Shown here: piece after piece, positions 17,570 through 26,690 of the stretch | Layout of the letters: each line of letters opens with the position of its first letter | Position numbering within the stretch: the first letter of the stretch is position 1 | Assembly (NCBI RefSeq): GCF_029504575.1 | Contig: NZ_JAQFII010000001.1 | Coordinates: 6,331,001-6,395,000, forward strand | Reading direction: 5' to 3' | Source: Streptomyces sp. SPB162 | GTDB lineage: Bacteria; Actinomycetota; Actinomycetes; Streptomycetales; Streptomycetaceae | Length of the DNA stretch: 64,000 bases | Notes under the pieces: model-generated | Database searches by the model: none | What the model was told of the DNA's origin: nothing | What the model saw: the letters and a program-made list of their open reading frames with translations, nothing else | Made by a program: the position numbers and the translations under genes

Positions 17570-18574
17570 ATGGCAGAAGCGGTGGAGCTGCGGATCGGCG
17601 AGCGGACGGTGCGGGTGACGCACCCGGACAAGGTGTACTTCCCCGAGCGGAACCTCACCAAGCTCGACCTCGCCCACTACTACCTGGCCGTCGGCGAGGG
17701 CGCCCTGCGGGCGCTGCGCGACCGCCCGACGACCCTGCAGCGCTTCCCCGAGGGCATCGACGGCGAGTCGTTCTTCCAGAAGCGCGCCCCGAAGGACCTT
17801 CCCGACTGGACCCCGACGGCCCGTATCGCCTTCCCCAGCGGACGCTTCGCCGACGAGACCTGCCCGACCGAGGTCGGCGCGGTGCTGTGGGCGGCCAACC
17901 GCGGCTGTCTGACCTTCCACCCGTGGCCGGTGCGCCGCGCGGACACCGACCACCCGGACGAGCTGCGCATCGACCTCGACCCGCAGCCGGGCACCGACTA
18001 CGCCGACGCGGTGCGCGCCGCGCACGAGCTCCGCGACGTGCTCGACGGGATGGGGCTGCGCGGCTGGCCCAAGACCTCCGGCGGACGCGGCCTGCACGTC
18101 TTCATCCCCATCGCGCCCCGGTGGACGTTCACCCAGGTCCGCCGGGCGACCATCGCCATCGCGCGGGAGCTGGAGCGCCGGATGCCCGAGCGGGTGACCA
18201 CCGCGTGGTGGAAGGAGGAGCGCGGGGAGAAGATCTTCGTCGACTACAACCAGATGGCCCGCGACCGCACGATCGCCTCCGCCTACTCCGTCCGCCCCTT
18301 CCCGCACGCGCCGGTCTCCGCGCCGCTGCGCTGGGAGGAACTGGACGACGCGGTGCCGAAGGACTTCGACCTCGTCTCGATGCCGGCCCGCTACGCGGAG
18401 GTCGGCGACCTCCACGCGGACATGGACGACCACGCCTTCGAGATCACCGCGGCCCTGGACCTCGCCGACCGCGACGAACGCGACCACGGCGCGGGCGACC
18501 TCCCCTACCCCCCGGAACACCCGAAAATGGCCGGCGAACCCAAACGCGTACAACCCAGCCGCGCGAAGCACTGA
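17570..18574 (+). CDS. LigD-type polymerase/primase (PolDom) for NHEJ
   Basis: Archaeo-eukaryotic-primase-fold polymerase, the PolDom class used in bacterial NHEJ to fill ends with ribo- or deoxynucleotides. Visible motifs are THPDKVYFPE near the N-terminus, TLQRFPEGIDG, LTFHPWPVR, the catalytic acidic motif LRIDLDPQPG, KTSGGRGLHVFIP and VDYNQMARDRTIAS. 334 residues, slightly longer than PolDom alone because of a charged C-terminal tail. Divergent partner of the ligase gene. Both proteins should act on double-strand break ends with Ku encoded elsewhere. Confidence 0.93.
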   Translation: MAEAVELRIGERTVRVTHPDKVYFPERNLTKLDLAHYYLAVGEGALRALRDRPTTLQRFPEGIDGESFFQKRAPKDLPDWTPTARIAFPSGRFADETCPTEVGAVLWAANRGCLTFHPWPVRRADTDHPDELRIDLDPQPGTDYADAVRAAHELRDVLDGMGLRGWPKTSGGRGLHVFIPIAPRWTFTQVRRATIAIARELERRMPERVTTAWWKEERGEKIFVDYNQMARDRTIASAYSVRPFPHAPVSAPLRWEELDDAVPKDFDLVSMPARYAEVGDLHADMDDHAFEITAALDLADRDERDHGAGDLPYPPEHPKMAGEPKRVQPSRAKH

Positions 18575-18587
18575 CCCGCGCGAACCC

Positions 18588-19068
18588 TCAGCCGTGGTCG
18601 TACACGGTCACCACCACCCCGCGCTCCGCGAGCCGGCCCCGGACCAGCGGTTCCACGCACTCCCACCGCCCGCCCGCCAGTCCGCAGCCGATCCGGGGCA
18701 GGTGGACCGAGGCATCGAGCTCGGCCGCCCGGGCCGCGAGCTTCGCCAGCGCCGCGTCGATGGCCTCGTAGCGCACCGGGACGCCCTTGCTGCCGGTTGC
18801 GCATCCCCCGCTGGCCGATCATGTTGGCGACCCACACCAGGCGCTCGACCTGGACCACCTGCAGGGCCCCGAGCCCGAAGTCGTTGGCCGCGCGCTCACG
18901 GTGCCAACGCCGGTACTCGCGCTCCGGCTCCGGCCAGCGTTTCGAGACGGCCAGCACGAAGCCCTTGCCCCAGCCGCCCAGGTCATTGCAGACGTGCGCG
19001 ATCACCTTGGGCCCCTTGCCCAGCGGCGTCGTCGCGTCTCCCCGTACGTACTCGATCCCCGTCCCCAT
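18588..19068 (-). pseudogene. Macro-domain protein, single-base frameshift
   Basis: Macro domain expected to bind or hydrolyse ADP-ribose-type ligands. The first 90 codons read YVRGDATTPLGKG, IAHVCNDLGGWGKGF and WVANMIGQRGMR. The rest continues in another frame (RYEAIDAALAKLAARAAEL, LPRIGCGLAGGRWECVEP, VVVTVYDHG). Deleting one T of the TT at 18797-18798 joins them into a normal 159-residue domain through RTGSKGVPVRYE. The extra base is either an assembly error or a recent inactivation. Downstream of the NHEJ polymerase in convergent orientation, which hints at DNA-damage-linked ADP-ribose chemistry. Start taken at the ATG at 19068. Confidence 0.85.
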
Positions 19069-19164
19069 GACGAACACCGTAGGCGGTGCCTCGGACAACG
19101 CAGTGGCCCGGCGCCCGGACGTGGTTCCGTCCGGGCGCCGGGCCTCGGGGAATTGCCGGGATGA

Positions 19165-22100
19165 TCAGCGGCGCAGATTGAGGCGGTGGACGCCGCCGTC
19201 GATGGTGCCGACGTAGAGCGTGCGGCCGTCCGGGGTCGCGGCCAGTTCGGTCGTGTCGGTGTTCTGCAGGCCGGTGGAGATGTTGTGCCAGCTCAGACCG
19301 TGGTCCGTGCTGCGCAGCACGCCGCGGCCGCCCTGGAGGAGGCCGCTGGCGCCGGAGCGGGTGGTGGCCGCGTAGAGCGTGTCGCCGACCCGGAGCAGGT
19401 CGGAGACGTGGATCGCGAGGGCGCCGGTGTCGCCGGTGCGGAAGGTCCGGCCGCCGTCGGTGCTGACGCGGACGCTGTCGCCGCCGATGACGAGACGCTT
19501 GCCGTCCAGGTCGATCGCGGTCACCGGGCCTTCCGCGACCTTGGTGACGGTGACACCGCCGTCGTCCGACCGGTAGAGGCCGGCGGAGTTGCCGAGCCAC
19601 AGCCGCAGCGGGTTGGCGGGGTCGCCCGTGATGGTGTCGAAGGTTCGCTCGTGGAAGAGGTTCTTCCACGTCGCGCCGCCGTCGCTGGTGGCGAAGAGCC
19701 CCTGGCCCAGCAGGCTCCGGAAACCGACCACCACCCGCTTCGGGTCGGCCGGGTTCACCAGGAGCGCGGTCGGCACCTCCGACGAGGTGCCGCGCTCCTC
19801 CCAGGTGGCGCCCGCGTCGGCGCTGCGCTCGACGACGAACGTGCCGACCGCGGTCCTCCGCACCTTCCAGATCACCTTCGGCTCCTTGGCCGACACGGCG
19901 AGCTGAGTGACGCGGACGCCGATCCTGCCCTCACCGCCCGAGCGGCCCCACTCGGGGCTCGCGACGGGAAGCGCGGTGCGGTAGATCGCGCTGTCGGTGG
20001 CGGCGAGCAGATGGCCGCCGCTGACCGCGAGGTCGTTGACGGTCAGCCCCTGGACGCCGATCCGCCGGTATCCGGTGCCGTCCGCGGCGCCCCGGTAGAG
20101 GCCGTCCTGCTCACTGGAGACGGTGACCGAGCCGTCGGCCCAGCGGTCGTAGTCCATCGGTACCGCGGCCTTCGACGGTCCCGCGACCGTGGTCCACGTC
20201 CGTCCGTGGTCGTGGCTGAGCCGGCCGCTGCCGGTCAGCGTCCGCAGGTACAGGTCGTCGCCCGAGACGGTCAGGCCGAGGCCCTCCTCCGGCAGGGGCA
20301 GCAGCGTGGACCAGGTCCTGCCGCCGTCATGGGAGCCGACGACGCCGGTACCCGGGACGTACACCGCCGCGACGGACGCGTCCGCGGCCAGTCCGCCGAC
20401 GCTCTTGTCGCCCGCGTCGAAGAGCCGGCGCGCCGTGCCGGGGTTGCCCGAGCCGATGCCGGAGCGGGCCCAGACGCCGCGGAACGTCGTCATGTAGAGG
20501 GTGTCGCCGGTGACGGAGGCGCCGGTGACGCTCCCGGTGACACCGGTCGGAAAGGTCGTCCAGTGCTCGCCCGCATCCGTGCTGACCAGCAGCGCGTCGG
20601 AGGCGACCGCGACCAGCGTGCGGGTCTTCTCATCGGCGGCGAAGGCCGTGATGCGGACGTCCGGGACGTCGAGCCGCCGCCAGGTCCGCCCGTTGTCGTC
20701 GGTGCGCAGGATCGCGCCCCGGCGACTGCCGTCGTGCACGCTGTTGACGGCGTACCACCAGCGGTCGGGGTTCTTGGCGTCGACCAGGAGGGGGCCGTAG
20801 CCGTCCGCGACCGGCAGCCGGCCCAACTGGCGCCAGGAGGCGCCGTTGTCGGTCGTCAGCCAGGGAGCCGCCTTCTGGTACTGGGTGAGCACGGCCTGGC
20901 CCGGCCGGCTCGGTGCGAGGGAGACCCAGCCGGCCTCGCTGTTGGGTCCGACCGGCACCCAGCGGTCCTTGCGGCTGTCGACCGGGGTGACCTCGAAGGC
21001 ACTGGAGCCGGTGAGGCGCTGCCCGGTGCCCGCGGTGCCGCGCACCGAGACGAGGTACGCGCCGGCCACACCGCCGGTCACCTCGGCCCGGTAGTAGCCG
21101 CTGGCGGGGTCGAGGACGGAGGTGACGTCGAAGGCCTTGCCGCGCGGCGGGGTGACGGTGACGACCGGCGGTGCGGCCAGCCGGGTCGGCGGGGCGATGT
21201 GCACGGTCGAGTGACCGTCGCTCGGGTCGGGCGCGGCCTGCACGGCCAGGTGCCGGACGGCGAGCAGGTAGGGCACCGTGATCGCCGGTCCCCGGTCGGG
21301 CGTCGCGGTGAGGCGGCCGCTGATCTCGGTGTCGGTGGAAGGGCGGGCGACGCTCAGGGAGACCGTGACGGTGGCGGTGCCGCCGGCCGGTACGGTGACC
21401 CGCTTCGGCGAGACCGTGGCCCGGCCTTCGGTCCGCAGTGCGGTCGTGACCGGCTTCCCGCCGGTGTTCCGCAACGTCACCTTGGCGGTGCCGCCCACGT
21501 CACGCCGGGACAGGTCGGCGAGTCCGAAGGACACGGACGCAGGTGAGGCGCTGACCGTGGCCGAGGCGGCCGCGGCCACGTCGAGCCGTCCCGAGCCCTG
21601 CGTCGTGGGCCCGCTGCCGGTCAGCGGCTTCGCGGTGCCGACCAGCGCGGCCTTCACCTCGGCCGGCGACTGGCCCGGGTGCAGTTGGCGCAGCAGGGCA
21701 GCGGCGCCGGCGACGTGCGGGGTCGCCATCGACGTGCCGGACATGCGGTACTGGCCGGGCTCGTACAGGGCGGTGGGGATGGTGGAGCGGATCTCCACGC
21801 CGGGCGCGACCAGGTCGGGCTTGAGGGCGAAGCCCGGGGTGGGACCGCGGGAGGAGAACGAGGCGATCTGGTCGGTGGTGTCGGTGCCGCGCAGCGTCAC
21901 CGACACCTTCCCCGCGGCGAGCCGGGTGGTCAGCTCGGTGTACTGGGTCGCGTCGATGCCCATGACCACCAGGTGGTCCATGCGCAGCGAGTCGCCCGAC
22001 GCGTCGATCCGCGCGGGCGACGCCGGCACCTGGGCCACGCCGGGCTCCGGGGTCACCGCCGGCTGCGGGACCGCGCCGGACGCTCCGAGCGACTCCGCGG

Positions 22101-23404
22101 CGAACACCGGCCCCTCGTTCTTGGGCAGCCCGGCGAGCACCGCGATCGCGCCGCGCTTCTCCGCGTCACGCGCCCATTCCAGGGCGTCGCCCGACAGGTC
22201 CCGGGCGTCGGAGGCGACGAGGAACTGCGCCCGCAGGATCTTCCCGCGCACGTCGCCGACCCGCTGCCAGTCCTCCTCGGTGCCCCGGCCGACGTCGACG
22301 AGTTGTGCGGTGACGGGGCGCGCCGGCGGGTTCGCGGACGCGATGCCGCGGTAGGTCTGGATCAGTTCGGGCTTCTTGCCCGCCAGGTACGCGCTCGGCA
22401 GCCGGACGTTGCTGGTCGACGCGCCGACCGAGATCACACCGTCGGCCGTGCCGGGACTGCTGACCGTACCCGGGCCGGGTCCGTCGTTGCCGGCCGCGGC
22501 CACCACGACCACACCGGCCCGCACGGCGGCGGTCGCGGCGCGGCCCAGCGGGTCGGTGCCGTCTCCGGGACCGCCGAGGCTCATGTTGATCACGTCGGCG
22601 CGGTGCGGGTTGGCCGGGTCGGACGCCGCCTCGATGCCGGCGATGATGTCCGACGTGTAGCCGGCGCCTTCGGCGTCCATCACCTTGTAGGCCAGCAGGT
22701 TCGCGTCGGGCGCCACGCCGGTGATGCCGCCCTTGCGGGCGGCCTTCCCCGCGATGATGCCGGCGACGTGGGTGCCGTGGCCGTTGTCGTCCATCGGTGT
22801 CCTCGTCACCGTTGACGAAGTCGTGCCCGCCGACGACCTTGTGGCCCTTGCCGAGCCCGCCACCCAGATCGGGGTGGGTGTAGTCGACCCCGCTGTCGAG
22901 GATGGCGACGGTGGTCCCCTTGCCGGTGACCCGGCTCCCGGCGGGGTCCTTGCGCTGCCACACGTCGGGCGCGCCGATCAGGGGCACGCTCACGTCCGTC
23001 TTCGCCAGCACACGGGTGTCGGGCAGGACGGCGGTGACGCCGGGCAGCTGCGCGAGGCGGGCCACCTCGGAGCCGGGCACCGTCATCGCCACGGCGTCGA
23101 TGAGCAGGCCCAGCCTGCGGGTTGAGGCGGGGTGCAGCCCGGCGTGCCTCGCCGAGCCGAGGAAGGTCTCCTGCCGGGCGTCGAGCGCCCGGCGGGCGGC
23201 ACCGACACCGGAAGCGGCGTCGGCGGACAGCAGCGATCCACCGGGCGCGGCGGTGACCGCGGCGTTCCCGGACAGTTCGACGATCACTCGTTGCGACGGG
23301 TCGGGCGTGGACGCGGTGGCGGCACCCGGTATCGCCGCCAGCGTGCCGGCGAGTACGACGGCGGCGAGACCGGCATGACGCGATCTTCGTGAGTTCATTG
23401 CCAT
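19165..23404 (-). pseudogene. Secreted S8 subtilase with PA domain and C-terminal Asp-box repeats, frameshifted
   Basis: Large secreted serine protease (about 1412 residues if repaired). Order: signal peptide (AAVVLAGTLAAIPGAATA), propeptide, then the catalytic core with Asp in ILDSGVDYTHPD, His in NGHGTHVAG and Ser in GTSMATPHVAG. A PA-type insert and fibronectin-like domains follow, and then about ten Asp-box/BNR-like repeats (TTDNGASW, RTDDNGRTW, STDAGEHW, SHDGGRTW, TSDGGATW, STDHGLSW), probably a beta-propeller. The frame breaks at 22798: removal of one base there restores NGDEDPMDDNGHGTHVAG, the standard family sequence. It is divergent from a TrmB/LuxR regulator. Start ATG 23404, with another ATG at 23398. 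Confidence 0.88.
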
Positions 23405-23451
23405 ACGTAAAGGTCCTAGTGGTGCGGGCACTTGCCGCACAACGAATCTTC

Positions 23452-23486
23452 GTGGCCCATTGCTGCCGCTGGCACAACTGGGCCAC
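23452..23486. promoter_or_regulatory. Inverted repeat in the subtilase/regulator divergent promoter
   Basis: Perfect 8-base arms GTGGCCCA and TGGGCCAC separated by 19 bases, located 10-44 bases upstream of the regulator ATG and within the 91-base divergent region. A second smaller repeat (GTGCGG/CCGCAC) lies just upstream at about 23422-23440. Either could bind the TrmB/LuxR regulator and control both genes. This rests on position and symmetry only. Confidence 0.4.
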
Positions 23487-23495
23487 CATCCGTCC

Positions 23496-24458
23496 ATGAC
23501 TCCCGAGACGCCGGAACTCACGGCGGCAGGCATCGATCCGTTCGACGAGAGCGTCTACCGCGCCGTCCTGACCCGGCGCACGGCGGCGCCGGCCGAACTC
23601 GCCGCCGACCTCGGCTGTTCGGCCGAACGGGTCGCCAGGGCGCTGGACCGGCTCCGCGACCACGGACTCGTCGGCCGGCTCGCCGGCGCCCGCCGCCGGT
23701 ACGCCGCGATCGAGCCGGAGGCCGCCGTCGAGGCGCTGGTGCGGGCCAGGAGCAACGAACTGGAACGGGTCCGCTCGGCGGCCGCCGAGCTGTCCCGGCT
23801 CTTCGCCGCCGCGCGCACCGGCGCCACCGACGAGGACGAGGTGGAGATCACCACCGGCAGTGAGGCCCTCGGCCGCTGGTTCGTCCGGCTCCAGCAGGAG
23901 GCGCACGAGGACGTGATGACGCTCGACCGGCCGCCGTACGCCCTGACCACCTCCAACCCGGTGGAGGCGACGGCGCTCGGCCGCGGCGTCCGGTACCGCG
24001 CGGTCTACGCCCCCGAGGCGCTGGAGTGGCCCGGGGTCCTGGACGACATCCGCGAGCTGGTCCGGCACGGCGAACAGGCCCGCGTCCTGCCGGGTCTGCG
24101 CATCAAACTCGCCATCGCGGACCGCAGGTTGGCCCTGATGCCGCTCTCGCTCGACCTCAACGACGTGCGCGCCGCGGTGATCCGTCCCTCCACGCTGCTC
24201 GACGCCCTCACCGACTACTGGGAGATGTGCTGGAAGCAGGCCCTGCCCCTCAACGCGCCCGCCGACGATCCCCTGGACGAGGAGGACCGGCTCGTCCTCA
24301 CCCTCCTGGTCAGCGGCCTCAAGGACGAGGCGATAGCCCGGCAGCTCGGCTGGTCCGTCCGCACCATGCGCCGCCGCATCAGCCGCCTCCACGACCTGCT
24401 GGGCGCCGCCAACCGCTTCCAGGCGGGCGCCATAGCCGCCCGTCGAGGGTGGTTGTGA
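23496..24458 (+). CDS. TrmB-like/LuxR-type transcriptional regulator
   Basis: Regulator of 320 residues with two DNA-binding regions. The N-terminal part is a TrmB-like winged helix (AAPAELAADLGCSAERVARALD, DHGLVGRL) followed by a coiled region. The middle resembles the sugar- or effector-binding domain of TrmB-like proteins. The C-terminus is a LuxR-type helix-turn-helix (LLVSGLKDEAIARQLGWSVR). I chose the ATG at 23496, which removes 12 unlikely residues. Its divergent position next to the secreted subtilase is a recurring arrangement as far as I recall, and suggests it controls that protease and itself. Confidence 0.87.
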   Translation: MTPETPELTAAGIDPFDESVYRAVLTRRTAAPAELAADLGCSAERVARALDRLRDHGLVGRLAGARRRYAAIEPEAAVEALVRARSNELERVRSAAAELSRLFAAARTGATDEDEVEITTGSEALGRWFVRLQQEAHEDVMTLDRPPYALTTSNPVEATALGRGVRYRAVYAPEALEWPGVLDDIRELVRHGEQARVLPGLRIKLAIADRRLALMPLSLDLNDVRAAVIRPSTLLDALTDYWEMCWKQALPLNAPADDPLDEEDRLVLTLLVSGLKDEAIARQLGWSVRTMRRRISRLHDLLGAANRFQAGAIAARRGWL

Positions 24459-24525
24459 GCCCTCGGGAGACGTCCGGACGGTCCTGGGGCGTGTCGTCAA
24501 ACCGGCGGTGTCCGCCCGTTGGCCG

Positions 24526-24548
24526 GGCGGGACTTTCGCAACACCCTT
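24526..24548. repeat. 23-bp copy of a dispersed repeat end
   Basis: The 23-base string beginning GGCGGGACTTTCGC and ending ACACCCTT is identical to 54617-54639 inside the inverted-repeat element downstream. Here it sits between two convergent genes and its last T is the first base of the esterase stop codon complement. Only this end of the element is recognisable; the sequence on its left does not match the other copy well. Confidence 0.6.
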
Positions 24549-25585
24549 CAGCCCGCCGTCGGTCCGGCGAGTTTGTCGGTGAACCAGGTCAGGGCGCGGG
24601 GGATGAGCTTCTTGAAGTCGGAGGTGTAGTGCCGGCCGCCGGGGAGCTCGTAGTACTCGGCCTTGACGGGGGCGACGGCCTTCTTCAACCAGGTCTTGAC
24701 CAGGTTGGTCTCGTACGACTCGCCGCTGCCCGCGGTGGCCAGGATGCTGACGTCGGCCTTGCCCTGCTTGATGAGGGTGTTGGGGCTGTTGGCGAGGCGG
24801 TCGGCCTCGTGGCCCCTCCAGAGCCGGGAGTCCGGGTCGAAGTAGGCGTCCATCGGGATGGCGGCCTTGAAGACGTCGGGGTGCTGGAGGGCGAGCTTCG
24901 CGCTGCAGAAGCCACCGGTGGAGGCGCCCATGACACCCCAGCCGTCGCGGCTGCGCAGGGTGCGGAAGTTCGCCTTCACGAAGTCCGGGACGTCCTTGGC
25001 CATCCAGGTGCCCATCTTGGGCTGGCCGGGGATGTCGCTGCAGTCCAGGGCCGAGTTCTCGTGGGAGTTGAAGTTCTGGACCGGCATGATCATGATGAAG
25101 GGGTGGGCCTTGCCCTGCTTGCTGAGCTTGACGTCGGCCTCCTGGATCGGGAGCTGCGGGTCGGTCCAGGTGTTGTAGCCGTTGCTCTGGCCGCCCGCGT
25201 ACATCATCACGACGGGGAACCCGTAGGCCGCGTACTTGGGGTCGCCGTACTCCGGGGGCAGCCAGACCCAGACCTTCCCGGTGACGCCGGACGTCGCCCC
25301 GCGCACCGAGGTGACCATGATCGGGCCGGCCTTGGTCGAGCGCGCCAGTTTGAGCTCCGCCCTCGGCCCGGTCGGCATCAGCACCTTCGACGGCGTCGCG
25401 GCGGGACTGGGCGTTGGCGGCGTGGCCTTGCCGTCGCCGCCACCGGTGTCGGTGGTGAGGCGGTCGTGCGCCGGGGTGGAGCCCCCGTCGCCCGAGGAGC
25501 CGCACCCCGCGAGCGCGGCGAGGGTGAGCAGCACGGCCGCCGCGGGCAGGACCGGGGGGCGGTGACGCCGGGGACGCGGATCCAT
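24548..25585 (-). CDS. Lipoprotein esterase, alpha/beta hydrolase
   Basis: Secreted lipoprotein of 345 residues. The N-terminus is basic, then hydrophobic and ends in the lipobox LAALAGC, so it should be anchored on the outer face of the membrane after processing at that Cys. A Pro/Thr/Ser-rich linker precedes an esterase domain with the nucleophile motif GVMGASTGGFCSAKLAL (G-x-S-x-G) and a late His in LPGGRHYTSDF, as in enterochelin-esterase/PHB-depolymerase-like proteins. The start is the ATG at 25585; an upstream in-frame ATG would add a non-signal-like stretch. Substrate unknown. Confidence 0.9.
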   Translation of the reverse strand: MDPRPRRHRPPVLPAAAVLLTLAALAGCGSSGDGGSTPAHDRLTTDTGGGDGKATPPTPSPAATPSKVLMPTGPRAELKLARSTKAGPIMVTSVRGATSGVTGKVWVWLPPEYGDPKYAAYGFPVVMMYAGGQSNGYNTWTDPQLPIQEADVKLSKQGKAHPFIMIMPVQNFNSHENSALDCSDIPGQPKMGTWMAKDVPDFVKANFRTLRSRDGWGVMGASTGGFCSAKLALQHPDVFKAAIPMDAYFDPDSRLWRGHEADRLANSPNTLIKQGKADVSILATAGSGESYETNLVKTWLKKAVAPVKAEYYELPGGRHYTSDFKKLIPRALTWFTDKLAGPTAG

Positions 25586-25918
25586 CGTGAAATCTGCTCC
25601 GAACACGAGATCGAGGGCAAAAGGCACCTCTTAGGAGAGCAGCCCACCCGCTTTGGTTCCCGCGCGACGCGCGCGGTCTACGCGCGAGGCTTCGCGCGCC
25701 ACTCCGAAGAGAGCCGCTGAACCTCCCACTCGGGCAGTAGCCGTGCTACCTTGATCCCAGTTGCAGTTTTGGTACCCATGAACTTTGTGTGCGCCTGACG
25801 GGATGTAACCCTCAGGCGCACTCTTGTTTTTACCGGTCATCTCCGGATGGGCACAATGCGGCGACGAGGAATCTGCGCAGTGCAGATTTCCGGCTCTGCA
25901 CCTATTGAGGAGATTGAC
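25586..25918 (+). promoter_or_regulatory. Divergent intergenic region and cold-shock mRNA leader
   Basis: A 333-base gap without a convincing gene. It contains the lipoprotein promoter (reading left), a relatively AT-rich stretch around 25745-25790 that probably holds the cold-shock promoter, the terminator-like hairpin at 25789-25832, and a further leader ending in a TGAGGAGA ribosome site at about 25906. A long structured leader is typical of cold-shock genes. The in-frame ATG at 25847 is rejected because it lacks a ribosome site and the family starts MASGTVKWF. Confidence 0.6.
25789..25832 (+). terminator. Terminator-like hairpin in the cold-shock gene leader
   Basis: Arms GTGCGCCTGA and TCAGGCGCAC pair perfectly over ten bases, with an added GGG/CCC inner stem, and are followed by the T-rich TCTTGTTTTTA. 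It lies 87 bases upstream of the cold-shock ATG on the same strand, with AT-richer promoter-like sequence just before it (TTGATC near 25751). It is therefore a candidate attenuator of the cold-shock mRNA. It could alternatively terminate an upstream unannotated transcript. Confidence 0.65.
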
Positions 25919-26122
25919 ATGGCTTCTGGCACCGTGAAGTGGTTCAACGCGGAAAAGGGTTTCGGCTTCATCGAGCAGGACGGTGGCGGCGCTGACGTCT
26001 TCGCCCACTACTCGAACATCGCCACCCAGGGCTTCCGTGAGCTCCAGGAAGGTCAGAAGGTGACCTTCGACGTCACGCAGGGCCAGAAGGGCCCGCAGGC
26101 CGAGAACATCGTTCCCGCCTGA
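25919..26122 (+). CDS. Cold-shock protein, CspA family
   Basis: A 67-residue single cold-shock domain that binds single-stranded RNA and DNA. It starts MASGTVKWFNAEKGFGFI, with RNP1 (KGFGFIEQ) and RNP2 (VFAHYS) intact, and ends with the conserved ENIVPA. Codon use is highly biased (GGC, TTC, AAG), as expected for an abundant protein. A strong GAGGAG ribosome site lies 8 bases upstream of the ATG. The gene is monocistronic, with a terminator-like hairpin in its leader and a strong terminator after it. Confidence 0.97.
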   Translation: MASGTVKWFNAEKGFGFIEQDGGGADVFAHYSNIATQGFRELQEGQKVTFDVTQGQKGPQAENIVPA

Positions 26123-26143
26123 CGCTTGACACGCACCACGTAG

Positions 26144-26184
26144 TTGGGGTCCGCACCTGAGGGTGCGGGCCCCAATTCGTTTTT
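26144..26184 (+). terminator. Intrinsic terminator after the cold-shock gene
   Basis: A 14-base-pair stem formed by TTGGGGTCCGCACC and GGTGCGGGCCCCAA with a four-base loop (TGAG) and a following TTCGTTTTT tract. It lies 21 bases after the cold-shock stop codon. This is one of the clearest intrinsic terminators in the window. Confidence 0.9.
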
Positions 26185-26690
26185 CCGGTATCTTGCGGCT
26201 CGTTTTTGCGATTATTCGCCCGCTATTCATATTGCGGAGTCTTCCCGGACATGTGCCGTTCGAGGAAGGCCTTCTTTTGTGCCGCTCCTCCGGCTCCGGT
26301 CCCGCGCGCAATGTGGTGCGCCGGTTCCTGACCGATCCGTTCGTCCATTCGGTGGATCCTTCGGCCGACACGGTCACCACGATGGAGCACCGCGTGCCGC
26401 ACGTGGCGGGCGCCCGCCGCGAGATGGCGCTCCCCATATCGCACGCCGGCATTACGGGCCACGGCTTGGAGCCGGATGGGGTCTCGCTGGGGGCGGCTGC
26501 CGGGCCGATGGTGTGGCGGCCTGTTGTTCACGGCGTGTCCTGACACCGCGTGGTGGGCCCTGACGGCGGCCGGCGGGGCCGGCGCGGGTGCGGCGCCGGT
26601 CGCTCGGGGTGCGTACGGCAGGCGCCTTTCCGGTGGGGTCACCCTGGACTGAGCCTCTGACACGGGGCGGCCTTTGTTTAGGCTGCCTTC
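26185..26690. other. Gene-poor stretch between cold-shock terminator and LysR gene
   Basis: About 500 bases with no gene I can support. The first 80 bases are unusually AT-rich for this window, which would suit a promoter, but no convincing -35/-10 pair is seen. A plus-strand frame to 26543 has no recognisable domain and would start inside the preceding terminator. The last 100 bases should hold the LysR promoter. Confidence 0.5.

Noticed and set aside
26163..26543. Open frame of 126 codons after the cold-shock gene
   Set aside because: It starts inside the intrinsic terminator, has no ribosome site and shows no domain. The middle part has somewhat coding-like third positions, so a fragment cannot be fully excluded.
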